64,000 bases of DNA from an uncultured Lachnospiraceae bacterium (GCA_902781655.1 CACZJZ010000011.1:22428-86427); one strand, 5' to 3'; shown: positions 7,783 to 16,938, counted from the stretch's first letter. Numbers and translations are program-made. The notes: generated by a model not told the origin, from the sequence alone.

Positions 7783-9153
7783 ATGAACGATCAGACCATC
7801 CGGAAACTGAAGAACAAATTCATCCTGTTTTCCACGCTGTCCTTTACCCTCGTCATGGTCTTCATCGCAGGCTGCATGTATGCAGCCAATGCGTGGGTCA
7901 CGCACTCCGAGGCACGGCGCGTTCTGGATTTCATCGCGGATAACAACGGCGAGATCCCGGATTATGAGAAGTCGGAGCTCGATGTCCAGCCGGAAAATAT
8001 CGAGGAAAAGAGCGGACTCAGCATCAGCAGCGGCAATGGCAGCAGCGAGGTGTCCCGCGCTGCCTCACGCCGCAGCTTCTATGAACAGTTTTCCAAATCC
8101 CTGGAGCAGTTCTTTGCCATCGGTTCCCATTACGCCTCCCCGGAATTCGCCTATTCCACCAGATATTTTGCCGTCATTTTTAACGCGGACGGCGGCGCGG
8201 AGGAGGTCAAGACCGGCCATATCGCGGCCGTAGACCGCAGTCAGGCTGTGGAGCTTGCACGCATCGCCAGAAACCGCAGAAAATCTATCGGCCGCTTTGG
8301 CGACTATTACTATGAGAACCGTCAGCGGGACGACGGTTCCTCCATCGTCGTGATCCTGGACTGCACGGACAATGTCGCCACATCCCGCCGACTGCTCAAT
8401 CTCTCCCTCATACTGATCGGCACCGGCGTTCTGCTCAGCGGCATCGTGATGCGTCTGATTGCCGGCAGAGTTGTCCAGAGCGAGGTCCGCAATACAGAAA
8501 ATCAGAAGGCCTTTATCACCAACGCCAGCCACGAGCTCAAGACCCCGCTCGCCGTTATCAAGGCCAACACGGAGATCCTGGAAATGATGGGCGGCGAGAG
8601 CGAATGGACGCAGTCCACCATGCGCCAGGTTGACCGCATGACCGGTCTTATCCAGAATCTGGTCATGATCACCCGCGCGCAGGAGCAGGACAACAGACAG
8701 GACCGTGTGGAAACTGACATCAGCAAAGCCGTGCGGGAGACCGTCCACACCTTCGCGCCGGTCGCCACACAGGACGGCAAAAAGCTGGAGACCGACATTC
8801 CGGACGGCCTCTCAATGCTGGCGGAGGAAGGGCAGATCAGGCAGCTGGTCTCCCTTCTCGTCGACAACGCCATCAAATACTGCGATGCCGGCGGCACCAT
8901 CCGGGTCGTACTTTCCCGGAAGGGCCGCAGCGGTTTGCGCCTCGTCGTTTCCAACAACTATGCCGCGGGAAAGGGTGTCGACTTCTCCAAATTCTTCGAG
9001 CGTTTCTATCGGGAGGACAAATCGCACAATCAGGACAAGGGAGGATACGGCATCGGCCTGTCCATCGCCGAGAACCTGGTGGACCAGTATCACGGCTCCA
9101 TCCGCGCGGAGTTCCACGATGGCATCATCTCCTTTATCTGCATACTGTATTAA
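7783..9153 (+). CDS. Sensor histidine kinase
   Basis: A membrane sensor kinase of 456 residues, partner of the preceding regulator. Transmembrane helices at about 13-38 and 206-230 enclose an extracytoplasmic region of about 165 residues without a recognised domain. The HisKA domain has ASHELKTPLAV with phospho-acceptor His250. The catalytic ATPase domain shows an N-box (LLVDNAIKYC), an atypical G1 region and GGYGIGLSIA. An earlier ATG at 7771 is in frame, but the GGGG at 7773-7776 fits the start at 7783. The G1 region (VVSNNYAAGKGVDFSKFFERFYRED) lacks the usual D-x-G-x-G, so ATP binding should not be assumed to be standard. Confidence 0.92.
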   Translation: MNDQTIRKLKNKFILFSTLSFTLVMVFIAGCMYAANAWVTHSEARRVLDFIADNNGEIPDYEKSELDVQPENIEEKSGLSISSGNGSSEVSRAASRRSFYEQFSKSLEQFFAIGSHYASPEFAYSTRYFAVIFNADGGAEEVKTGHIAAVDRSQAVELARIARNRRKSIGRFGDYYYENRQRDDGSSIVVILDCTDNVATSRRLLNLSLILIGTGVLLSGIVMRLIAGRVVQSEVRNTENQKAFITNASHELKTPLAVIKANTEILEMMGGESEWTQSTMRQVDRMTGLIQNLVMITRAQEQDNRQDRVETDISKAVRETVHTFAPVATQDGKKLETDIPDGLSMLAEEGQIRQLVSLLVDNAIKYCDAGGTIRVVLSRKGRSGLRLVVSNNYAAGKGVDFSKFFERFYREDKSHNQDKGGYGIGLSIAENLVDQYHGSIRAEFHDGIISFICILY

Positions 9154-9334
9154 GCGGCTCCCTCTGCGAGGCGCTTCCCACACCTGGTGTCAGGAACCCC
9201 CGTCTGAAAATGCCGCACCTGCGCCCCAGGCTGCAGTCCATGTCGAAACGCCGCTGGTCCCCGCAGACATTATCCTGCCGCAGCTCTATCCGCGCAAAAT
9301 ATAGCCTACCCGATGGCGTAATGCCATTTCGAGA

Positions 9335-11563
9335 TTACTTTCCGCCCTTTTTCTTCTTTCCGACCGGGTGCCGCACATAGGCTGCCGCCCGGTTGGCGCC
9401 GCGCGCCGCGACGCCGGTCAGATCGCTGTCACGCCAGCCCGGCACCTGCATCCGGAGATAGTTGTTGAGCGCCGTCTCCAGAATTTCCTGTTCCTCCTTT
9501 GTCAGCGCTCCCGGTATGGAAACCCGCTGCGCCAGTGCCGCAGTCTGCCTTACCGGACACTGTACGCCGCCTGCCGGATCCGTCTGCCCGCCTGCGGGTG
9601 ACTTCTGCTGCGCTGCCGTGACTTCCTTCATCGCCGCCCTCGACTCCGCCAGCGACGCGTCCTGAATTTTGCGGATCAGCGATCTCGCCGCTGTCTCCCT
9701 GCGCCTGCGCTCCGCATCCGCCAGATTCTTCCGAATCTCCTGCAGATAAGGCGACGGATCGGTCGCCTTCCCGCCCGCCGTCTTGTAATACTGAATCGTG
9801 AGATTGTCCTTCGCCCGGGTCATGGCGACATAAAAGAGCCGGCGCTCCTCCTCCAGCTCGTCGTCCGATTCGGCCTCCTTATACGGATGGATCCCCTCAT
9901 CCGCGTCGATGATGTAGACAGACTCCCACTCCAGCCCCTTCGCGCGGTGCATGGTCGAGAGCGTGATGCCGGTCCGCTCCCGCGTGGATTCCCGCAGCCG
10001 CGCCATGTACTCCTCCCCGAACTGTTCCCACGCGTCAAAATCCGCCATTCCGGCGGCGTCCTCTCTGAGCTGGTTCCAGATCGCCGTGAGTTCCTCCTCG
10101 TCCTCGTTGCGGTATTCCGCGTACTGAGAAAGATACTGCAGGTAATCTCCGGCGTATTCCAGCGCCTCCATCGTCCGCTTCGGGCCGGATCCCTTCAACA
10201 GCCGCAGGAGATCGTAGAAGGATGCGATCGTCTTGCGCGCATTCGCCACCTGCCAGTATGGCCTGTCTTCGGAGTAGACCGCCTTGTCCATCGCCCGCTG
10301 ATCGAGTCCGCAGGACGCGACATCCCGGCTCAGATATCGGTTCGGGTGATTCAAAATCTGCACCAGATCCCGCTGCGTGCCCGCGCCGGCCGCCAGTCTG
10401 TGATAGGCCAGAATATCCCGGTAAATCCAATGCTCATATCGTCCGCGGATGATGTCGCTGCAGGAAAAGGGCAGATTTTGATCCATGCAGGCATCCGCCA
10501 CCGCCTCCGCCTGACTGTTGTTGCGATACAGCACTGCGATCTCCTCCGGGCGCCTCCCGTCCGCGATCTCGGCGCGGATCCGCTGCACGAGGAGTCCGAT
10601 TTCCGTCCGCCGGTCCTCCGAGGGAATGACAGTCACCCTGCCGGAGCAGCTTCTCGCCCCCACGAACTCCTTTTCGAAGCGTTTCCTGTTATCCGCGATC
10701 AGAGCACCCGCCTGCCGGATGATCTCGCTGCCGGACCGGTAATTAATGCTCATCCGGATCACCGCCGCGTTCGGATAGTCCTTCCGGAATTCCAGCATGA
10801 TCTCCGGCCGCGCGCCCCGGAATCCGTAGATGGACTGATCATCGTCCCCCACGACCGCCAGATTCCCGTCCGGACCTGCGATCGCGTAGAGAATATCCCG
10901 CTGCACGGAATTGGTGTCCTGATACTCGTCCACCTGGATGTAATGATATCGGTTCCGCAGAAATGACCGGACCCGCCCGTCGCGCTGCAGCAGATCCGCG
11001 CACAGGAGCAGCATGTCATCGTAATCGATCCGGTGCGTCTCCTCCCGGAACTGATCATAAGCGGCTGCAAGCGCGCTGTACAGCCGGAGGTCATCCGTGC
11101 ATTTCGGCAGGAACTGCTCTGCCGGAATCCGATTGTTCCGCATAACCGTGAGATCCGTGAGAAAATCGGTGACAAACTCCTCCTTGTCGTTGATCGTCCG
11201 GTTCCGCCGCACCTGATCCCGCAGGAACTCTCTGATCTCCGATTCCGACAAAATCTGATCCGACGTGATGCCCTGGAATTTCCGCAGCGTCGCATTGCAC
11301 AGCGCATGAATCGTGGAGAACGTCACCCCGCCGGACGCGCCGTAGTCTGCGCTGTACTGCTCCCGCATGTGAACCGCGGCGGCCCGCGTGAACGTCACCA
11401 TCAGAATCTGACTGCCATCGATCCCGAGATCCACAGTCATATGATGAATCCGACGGAGAAGCGTCGTGGTCTTGCCGCTCCCTGGGCAGGCGATCAGAAT
11501 CATCTGTCCCTCGATTTGATTGACCGCCTCATCCTGCGCGGCGTTCCGAAGCTGCTCTGTCAT
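9335..11563 (-). CDS. UvrD/PcrA-like superfamily 1 ATP-dependent helicase
   Basis: A 742-residue SF1 helicase. Motifs in order: Walker A ACPGSGKT (25-32), motif Ia MVTFTRAAA, Walker B DEYQDTN, motif III GDDDQSIYGFRG, motif IV NYRSGSEI, motif V STMHRAKGLEWESVYI and motif VI VAMTRAKDNL. It thus has the complete 3'-5' translocase core. The C-terminal 100 residues are variable and basic. The frame is open to 11614, but a GGAGG ribosome site seven bases before the ATG at 11563 fixes the start. It is longer and more divergent at the C-terminus than PcrA and may be one of the accessory UvrD paralogues common in Clostridia. Confidence 0.9.
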   Translation of the reverse strand: MTEQLRNAAQDEAVNQIEGQMILIACPGSGKTTTLLRRIHHMTVDLGIDGSQILMVTFTRAAAVHMREQYSADYGASGGVTFSTIHALCNATLRKFQGITSDQILSESEIREFLRDQVRRNRTINDKEEFVTDFLTDLTVMRNNRIPAEQFLPKCTDDLRLYSALAAAYDQFREETHRIDYDDMLLLCADLLQRDGRVRSFLRNRYHYIQVDEYQDTNSVQRDILYAIAGPDGNLAVVGDDDQSIYGFRGARPEIMLEFRKDYPNAAVIRMSINYRSGSEIIRQAGALIADNRKRFEKEFVGARSCSGRVTVIPSEDRRTEIGLLVQRIRAEIADGRRPEEIAVLYRNNSQAEAVADACMDQNLPFSCSDIIRGRYEHWIYRDILAYHRLAAGAGTQRDLVQILNHPNRYLSRDVASCGLDQRAMDKAVYSEDRPYWQVANARKTIASFYDLLRLLKGSGPKRTMEALEYAGDYLQYLSQYAEYRNEDEEELTAIWNQLREDAAGMADFDAWEQFGEEYMARLRESTRERTGITLSTMHRAKGLEWESVYIIDADEGIHPYKEAESDDELEEERRLFYVAMTRAKDNLTIQYYKTAGGKATDPSPYLQEIRKNLADAERRRRETAARSLIRKIQDASLAESRAAMKEVTAAQQKSPAGGQTDPAGGVQCPVRQTAALAQRVSIPGALTKEEQEILETALNNYLRMQVPGWRDSDLTGVAARGANRAAAYVRHPVGKKKKGGK

Positions 11564-11611
11564 GGAAACCTCCGGAGATATCTGAATCAACGATTGAAAT
11601 TCCATATCACA

Positions 11612-11645
11612 CAAAAGCCGCCACTATTTTCCAGTGACGGCTGCC
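11612..11645 (-). terminator. Intrinsic terminator after the FakA C-terminal-like gene
   Basis: Read on the minus strand, GCCGTCACT and AGTGGCGGC form a nine-pair stem (one G-U pair) followed by TTTT. It lies between the stop of the small gene at 11711 and the helicase start. Confidence 0.65.
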
Positions 11646-11710
11646 ATCTATCTTTCTGTGTGCGTTTTGTGCTGACGCCCGTCGGCGCGGACATGAAAAC
11701 GGCCGTGCTC

Positions 11711-12007
11711 TCAGCCGTGCAGTCCTCTCGTCTGACGGTCCATATCTTCCACGACAATGTCGTAGATCTCTCCGAGAGAGCGGCAGTACTCGAGCACGAG
11801 CCATGGCTCATTCGTATGAAAATGCAGCTTGAGCGTCGCCTTTTCCCCGAACGGATCGGATCCGGTGTCTCCCGCCACAATCAGACTGTCTCCCTGAAAC
11901 GTCGCAATAATATGATCTCTCACCTCATCCACCAGATCGTCGCAGGCATCGTCGTCCAGCCCGTACTTATCCAGAAGAAGCTGCGTGTCATATCGGAATT
12001 CAAGCAT
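11711..12007 (-). CDS. Stand-alone FakA/DAK C-terminal-like domain protein
   Basis: A 98-residue protein. The segment GDSLIVAGD followed by KLHFHTNEPWLVLEYCRSLGE closely resembles the C-terminal domain of FakA/YloV, the fatty acid kinase of Firmicutes, where a V-H-x-H-T-N-x-P-G-x-V-L-E-Y pattern is typical. Here the module is encoded alone, without the DAK2-type kinase domain. The GGGGAGGT ribosome site seven bases upstream selects the ATG at 12007; the open frame continues upstream without homology. It may modulate FakA or bind acyl groups, but this is inference. Confidence 0.75.
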   Translation of the reverse strand: MLEFRYDTQLLLDKYGLDDDACDDLVDEVRDHIIATFQGDSLIVAGDTGSDPFGEKATLKLHFHTNEPWLVLEYCRSLGEIYDIVVEDMDRQTRGLHG

Positions 12008-12235
12008 AGTAACCTCCCCGCCGTATGGAACCGCCAATCCCGGCATCCTCTGTGCTATCGCTCCCCGTGTGCCCGGGGCCGAATCATACTGCAAGGATTA
12101 TACCCGCTGCAGATAGAGGCGTCAAACCCTGCAATCCTGCGCGGCACGCAGAAATGGACATATGCTCCACTTTTTCATGGCATGCATCCCATGATTTTAT
12201 CTGTCCATTGATCGAATATCCATCATCCCCATACC

Positions 12236-14407
12236 TCACTGAAGCGCTGAATATTCTCTCATAATTTTCACTTTACCGAGACTGATATGACTTCCATGAC
12301 GCACCGAAATTCCGATCTGTCCGCTCAGATAAGGATAGTCTTCATCGACGTAGTGAAGTTTGACAGAATCGATCTCTGCGTCAATCTCATCTCCACGCAC
12401 CGATACCCTGACCGTAATCGGGACGCCCTTTTTCCATGCATACTCCGAATCTGTCAGTACATGGTATCCATTTTCATTTTTCAGGATGCCAACCCTGCCT
12501 CCCGGAAGGAGTCCAACGGCATAAGAACGGATCGCCCCCTGCACGCGCACATTAACCATATGGAATTCCCCGGTATGCGGTGTGATCTCGAATTCGGCAC
12601 AATAATCTTTCCAGTCATACCGGCCTGTATAGCATTCGGCAAAATCACAGCACGAAAGATGAAGCTCCTGCTCCGATAGATACATGAGGCCCTTCAGTCT
12701 GGTAAACTGACTTATCTCCCGGTGAAGACCCGTCCAGAATTCCTCCTTTGCCACAGACATTGAATATTCATAAGACGGTCTTCCATCCGCATACAGATCG
12801 TCAATAAAGCCAGTATAGAAAGGTTCAGCGGACACAGATCCGCTCCTTCGGAACACGACACCCATCTCATCGATCAGAGCATTCTTCATCTCCGGGATAT
12901 CAAATCGGAGGGTCTTCCATTCCCCACGTTTTACTTCCACCGGTTCACTCTCATAAATACAGGTCCCGTATCCATCGTGCACATATAAACTCACGCGCGA
13001 ATCCTCGCTATACGGAGGAACATATGCACTCGCATGGATCGTCTGCCCGGGGTAGACCGTCGGCGAAAAGCTGGGATCGTACCGGCTGTCGCTGAAGTCC
13101 CCCGGATAGTAGTAGGTTTTCTTATAAACATAAACTCGTTCTGCCGGCTGAACGGGTGAGACTGTGAATTTGAGAGAATGCGTTCCTGTTGCCGAAGTTT
13201 CAGTAGAATTTTCAATATGAATATTCCTGTCACCCGGTCCGTCTGTCTTCATTCCTTCCACGCGGACCCGGATCGCGTGTGTTGAACCCGGCAGTTCAAA
13301 ATGACAACTGTCGATGTGATGTTCAGACAGAATGGTTTTCCAGGGTTCCGGGATGCGCTCACCCGACAGCTCGTACGCCAGCTTTGTAATATACATGGCA
13401 CCATATGGGATATCCATTATGTTCAATGAGCCGATCACGCTGGAGCAGGCCAGAAAATCATTGACCGGTTCACGGAATTTCTTGTAATCTATGCTTTCCA
13501 GGCCTCCCCGCACGCCCATAATCGTTGCGATATTTCCTACATTGCAGTCTGTATCCCATCCACACATGCATCCGATACAGAGAGTCCTTGCAAAATCACC
13601 TCTGCCATAGAGCAGGGCGAGTATCATCACACAGATATTCGGAATAATGTGGCAGTTGCCCGGATACCGGTCATACCCAAAATTGTCATGAACAAAATGA
13701 AAGCATTCTTCCCATGTGCTTCCCGCATGCGTGTCATAGAACTCCATGACAGCACGAACCGCACGGGTATATTCACTGTTCCTCGGAATATAGGAAAGTC
13801 CTTTCTCGATGATATTTCGAATATTGCTGTCCACAAACGCATAGCTGATGCAGACCGCGACAAAAATTCCGCCATAGATTCCGTTCCGGTCATGTGTCAC
13901 GCTTGCCGCTTCTCTGGCCAGTCTGGCGGCGAGATTCGGATTTCCGGGCGATACCAGTCCCCATGTATCAATAAAAATCTGGCCGCCGATCTGCTCGGCC
14001 ACCGCGGCACCGTTCTGCCCGATACTGCCGCTGCGTGGTGCGGGAATTCCATTTCTGAGATTCAGATAAGCCGTATGCTCCGTTGAAACTCCATAGCCGC
14101 CCCACCAGAAAAATCCGTGCTCGAACGGAGCATAGTTCATCAATGCATTCCCGACATCCTGCGCCGCAAAGCCCGCTCCATAGTTCGCACAATGTCCCGA
14201 GTCTTCAATTCCTCTTAAGAAGAATAAAGGACCATTGCTGTCGTCATCCGCCGCAAATGTCTTATAGTCCGCGGGGAATCCGGTGATTTCACCAATGCTG
14301 TCCTTTATCTGCTCGTAGGTCCATCCCTCCACCGGAGCTCCCAGACGGATCCCAATGATCTTTGACAGCCATCCCGCGTATATCTTCTCGATGTATTCTT
14401 CTTTCAT
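12236..14407 (-). CDS. ADP-ribosylglycohydrolase-family enzyme with two C-terminal beta-sandwich regions
   Basis: A 723-residue cytoplasmic protein (no signal peptide). Residues 1-350 are an ADP-ribosylglycohydrolase (DraG/crystallin J1) fold: DDDS at 54-57 and GWDTDCN at 283-289 match the two magnesium-binding motifs of the family. Residues about 360-545 and 555-720 read as beta-rich domains; the last resembles a LamG/concanavalin-like sandwich, the former a carbohydrate-binding-like one. The start at 14407 is supported by GAGG eight bases upstream. It follows ribokinase on the same strand, which suggests it hydrolyses an N- or O-riboside and hands ribose to the kinase. This is inference; the natural substrate is unknown. 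Fusion to beta-sandwich domains is unusual for the family. Confidence 0.8.
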   Translation of the reverse strand: MKEEYIEKIYAGWLSKIIGIRLGAPVEGWTYEQIKDSIGEITGFPADYKTFAADDDSNGPLFFLRGIEDSGHCANYGAGFAAQDVGNALMNYAPFEHGFFWWGGYGVSTEHTAYLNLRNGIPAPRSGSIGQNGAAVAEQIGGQIFIDTWGLVSPGNPNLAARLAREAASVTHDRNGIYGGIFVAVCISYAFVDSNIRNIIEKGLSYIPRNSEYTRAVRAVMEFYDTHAGSTWEECFHFVHDNFGYDRYPGNCHIIPNICVMILALLYGRGDFARTLCIGCMCGWDTDCNVGNIATIMGVRGGLESIDYKKFREPVNDFLACSSVIGSLNIMDIPYGAMYITKLAYELSGERIPEPWKTILSEHHIDSCHFELPGSTHAIRVRVEGMKTDGPGDRNIHIENSTETSATGTHSLKFTVSPVQPAERVYVYKKTYYYPGDFSDSRYDPSFSPTVYPGQTIHASAYVPPYSEDSRVSLYVHDGYGTCIYESEPVEVKRGEWKTLRFDIPEMKNALIDEMGVVFRRSGSVSAEPFYTGFIDDLYADGRPSYEYSMSVAKEEFWTGLHREISQFTRLKGLMYLSEQELHLSCCDFAECYTGRYDWKDYCAEFEITPHTGEFHMVNVRVQGAIRSYAVGLLPGGRVGILKNENGYHVLTDSEYAWKKGVPITVRVSVRGDEIDAEIDSVKLHYVDEDYPYLSGQIGISVRHGSHISLGKVKIMREYSALQ

Positions 14408-14427
14408 TCCATAACCTCGTTCCGTCG

Positions 14428-14447
14428 AAAACCGCAAATGCGGTTTT
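14428..14447 (-). other. Hairpin between ribokinase and ADP-ribosylglycohydrolase genes
   Basis: Perfect dyad AAAACCGC/GCGGTTTT with a four-base loop in the 114-base gap. The T-run in the 3' arm would allow partial termination, so it may lower expression of the distal gene. Confidence 0.5.
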
Positions 14448-14521
14448 GGTAAATCTACAAACATCAGGATTGCAATTGTAAGGAACATTGGTTTGACAAT
14501 CTCGTCTGATTTGCGATTGCC

Positions 14522-15454
14522 TTAAGCCCCGTCCGGGCAATAGAAAACCTTATTCACTTCATTCAGATCCGGAATTGCTTCCTGCGCTCCCTTTCGCGTC
14601 ACCGTGATCGATGATGCCGTATTGGCAAATCGAAGAGCATTACGAATGTTCATCCCCTTTGCCATCCCGGCTGCAAATGCACCGTTAAAGCAGTCTCCGG
14701 CCGCTGTCGTGTCGACCGCATTTGTTTTGACAGCTTCAATATAGACATCTTCATCCGCGCTGACCCATCTGCATCCTCTGTCGCCGAGCGTAACAATTAC
14801 ATTCTTCACTCCCTGCCCCAAAAGGATCCCAGCTCCGTCCCGGATATTTTCATCCGATAAGTCCATCTTTCCGGTAAGCTTCATCAGTTCCGTTTCGTTG
14901 GGCGTGATGAAATCTAGCTTGCTGTAAATCGACTCCGGGATTCTGTCCGGGGCCGGAGCTGGATTGAGGATCACGGTTTTCCCAAGCTGCCTCCCCCGAA
15001 AGGCCGCATATTCAACTGATTCTATCGGAATTTCCATTTGCAGGACGATATAGTCACACTTCCGGAACAGCTCATCATTCTCCTTCAGATATTCGACATT
15101 GCATTCGTTGTTTGCACCCGTACAGACGACGATCGAATTGTTTCCTTCTCCGTTCACAAGAATCACAGCGGTTCCTGTTGCTTCTGTATCACTGATTTTT
15201 AAAAAGTCGGTAACTACGCCACTGTGTTCAAGGCTTTTTTTCAGGGCAAGCCCTGAACCGTCGTTTCCTATGCAGCCGAGCATGACCGCATGCTCTCCGA
15301 TCCGTCCGGCAGCACAGGCCTGATTTGCTCCCTTTCCGCCAGGTGTATAGACCAGTCCGTTCCCGAGAACTGTTTCGCCAACCACCGGGATTGTATTCAC
15401 CTCGATCCGCATGTCCATATTCAGACTGCCGATGATAAGAATTCGTCCGCTCAT
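14522..15454 (-). CDS. rbsK: Ribokinase (PfkB family)
   Basis: Phosphorylates D-ribose at O5 using ATP. The 310-residue protein has both PfkB signatures: the sugar-site GGKGANQA near residues 40-47 and the C-terminal DTTAAGDCFNGAF with the catalytic Asp. NxxE is present in ITPNETE. An upstream ATG at 15475 is also in frame; the start at 15454 places GGGCGGG at a workable distance. It is the first gene of a two-gene unit with the ADP-ribosylglycohydrolase-family gene, behind its own promoter at 15549-15577. Substrate could be another pentose or a nucleoside, but sequence features favour ribokinase proper. Confidence 0.88.
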   Translation of the reverse strand: MSGRILIIGSLNMDMRIEVNTIPVVGETVLGNGLVYTPGGKGANQACAAGRIGEHAVMLGCIGNDGSGLALKKSLEHSGVVTDFLKISDTEATGTAVILVNGEGNNSIVVCTGANNECNVEYLKENDELFRKCDYIVLQMEIPIESVEYAAFRGRQLGKTVILNPAPAPDRIPESIYSKLDFITPNETELMKLTGKMDLSDENIRDGAGILLGQGVKNVIVTLGDRGCRWVSADEDVYIEAVKTNAVDTTAAGDCFNGAFAAGMAKGMNIRNALRFANTASSITVTRKGAQEAIPDLNEVNKVFYCPDGA

Positions 15455-15493
15455 GCTTTCACACCCGCCCTGCATTTCGTCGTTTTATTCCGT

Positions 15494-15593
15494 TTATGTT
15501 CAATTATGCTTGATAAAGTTGTTTCCTAAATATCTTTACTATGTCATAACTGTATTGGTTCTGTTACTTTGCGTCAATTGTTCTTGAACATAA
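15494..15593. promoter_or_regulatory. Inverted operator-like pair flanking the ribokinase promoter
   Basis: TTATGTTCAA at 15494-15503 and its exact reverse complement TTGAACATAA at 15584-15593 lie on either side of the promoter, with 80 bases between them. This is the geometry of a looped repressor pair. The binding protein is unknown; the nearby LacI-type regulator is one candidate. Confidence 0.45.
15549..15577 (-). promoter_or_regulatory. Sigma-A-type promoter of ribokinase unit
   Basis: Minus-strand TTGACG (15572-15577) and TACAGT (15549-15554) with a 17-base spacer. Confidence 0.55.
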
Positions 15594-15931
15594 CCGTCAT
15601 ATAATACAATTTAGTAAATTGTTTTCCTGTGCATTATGTATATATTCAGCTTGCGTTTCGCGGCATGGCAACTGTTTTACTATTACAGAGAGCAGAAAAT
15701 TATTTGACGATGGCTTGAAATATTTTACGGAAAATAAATTTAACCCAATGAGTCCACTTTTTTAAAAATAGAATCATCGGGTTAAATTAAAACAGATAAT
15801 AGATAAATGAGAATGCTATAACCTGAGTGCCCAGCAATATTGACCTATAATTTATTGCTTGCTGCTCCAAGATATCTTAAACCACTAATATCCCGAAGAG
15901 ATGGATTCTGAAATAAGTCTGACCTGCCAAA
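15594..15931. other. AT-rich gene-free stretch
   Basis: No credible coding frame on either strand. It holds a loose inverted repeat around 15739-15785 (TTAACCC...GGGTTAA flanking an A/T-rich centre). It separates the transporter operon from the ribokinase unit. Confidence 0.6.
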
Positions 15932-15952
15932 GGTGTCTGCCAGACAGACACC
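15932..15952 (-). terminator. Hairpin downstream of the aldo/keto reductase gene
   Basis: GGTGTCTG and CAGACACC form a perfect eight-pair stem with a five-base loop, 39 bases after the reductase stop. The T-run is poor, so it may be a weak terminator or a 3'-end stabiliser. Confidence 0.45.
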
Positions 15953-15990
15953 CTCTTATATCTTGACAGGCACCATAATATTCACCATCT

Positions 15991-16911
15991 TCACGGAAGT
16001 TTGTTTCCTGCACTTCTGTAGAGCTCATACCATTCGCTGTGAAATAGCGTGATGTTCCCCGCTTCAGCGAGTTCCTGGATTCTCGAAGGTTTTGTCGAGC
16101 CGACGATTGCCTGCCCCACGCCCGGTACTCTCAGATTGAAGGCAGCCGCCACAGCACCGACGGTTACATTATGCTCTTTCGCGATTCTCTTCAGAGTCGC
16201 GTTCAGTTCCGGGAACTTGTCATTGTTCAGGAAGGTTCCTTCAAAGAATCCATACTGAAGCGTCGACCAGGTCTGAATAAAGATTCGATTGAGTCGGCAG
16301 TATTCAAGGACGCTTCCCGTGTACATCGTTCCCTTGTCTGAGGCAATGTTTACGTTAAACCCCTCGTCTATCGGCAGTGTATTGGCACAGGAAAGCTGCA
16401 TCTGATTCACAGCGATGTGATGCTCACCCAGAGCACTCTCAAGGAGCCGGATCTGCATCGGGTTCATGTTGCTCACGCCGAAAGCACGGACTTTCCCGGC
16501 GGCCTCGAGTTTATCAAAAGCCTCTGCGACCTCTTCCGGCTCCATGAGTACATCCGGCCGGTGCAGAATCAGCAGATCGAGGTAATCCGTCCCAAGTCTC
16601 TTAAGAATTCCATCAACGGAAGAAAGAATATAATCCTTCTCAAAACAATACTCCCCCTGCCTTATACCGCATTTTGACTGAATGAACATGTTTTCGCGGA
16701 TGGAAGGATTCAATTTCAGTGCCTCGCCGAATCGCTTCTCGGATTCCCCGCCGCCATAGATATCGGCATGGTCAAAAGCATTGATACCGCATGAAAGCGC
16801 GGTCTTAATGAGGCTGTCGATGGCGCTAACCTCCATGCCTCCTATTCTCATGCAGCCCAGAACGACTCGGGAAGCCTCGGGGGATTTTTTACTGATAGAA
16901 ACATATTGCAT
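15991..16911 (-). CDS. Aldo/keto reductase (YdhF-like)
   Basis: An NADPH-dependent oxidoreductase of the AKR fold, 306 residues. The catalytic tetrad is visible: Asp in FDHADIYG, the Tyr of the same motif, Lys in FIQSKCGI and His in LLILHRPD. The C-terminal IVGSTKPSRIQE binds the adenosine phosphate. The best fit is the YdhF-type subgroup. The start at 16911 follows GAGGTG at six bases; the GTG at 16920 is part of that site. It is the last gene of the transporter operon, so it probably reduces a sugar-derived carbonyl intermediate or a keto sugar. Confidence 0.88.
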   Translation of the reverse strand: MQYVSISKKSPEASRVVLGCMRIGGMEVSAIDSLIKTALSCGINAFDHADIYGGGESEKRFGEALKLNPSIRENMFIQSKCGIRQGEYCFEKDYILSSVDGILKRLGTDYLDLLILHRPDVLMEPEEVAEAFDKLEAAGKVRAFGVSNMNPMQIRLLESALGEHHIAVNQMQLSCANTLPIDEGFNVNIASDKGTMYTGSVLEYCRLNRIFIQTWSTLQYGFFEGTFLNNDKFPELNATLKRIAKEHNVTVGAVAAAFNLRVPGVGQAIVGSTKPSRIQELAEAGNITLFHSEWYELYRSAGNKLP

Positions 16912-16938
16912 AAATTGCACCTCTGTACACAGATGAAA

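Noticed and set aside
9887-12211. Long plus-strand open frames opposite the helicase gene
   Set aside because: Antisense shadows of a well-supported helicase; no ribosome site or family pattern.
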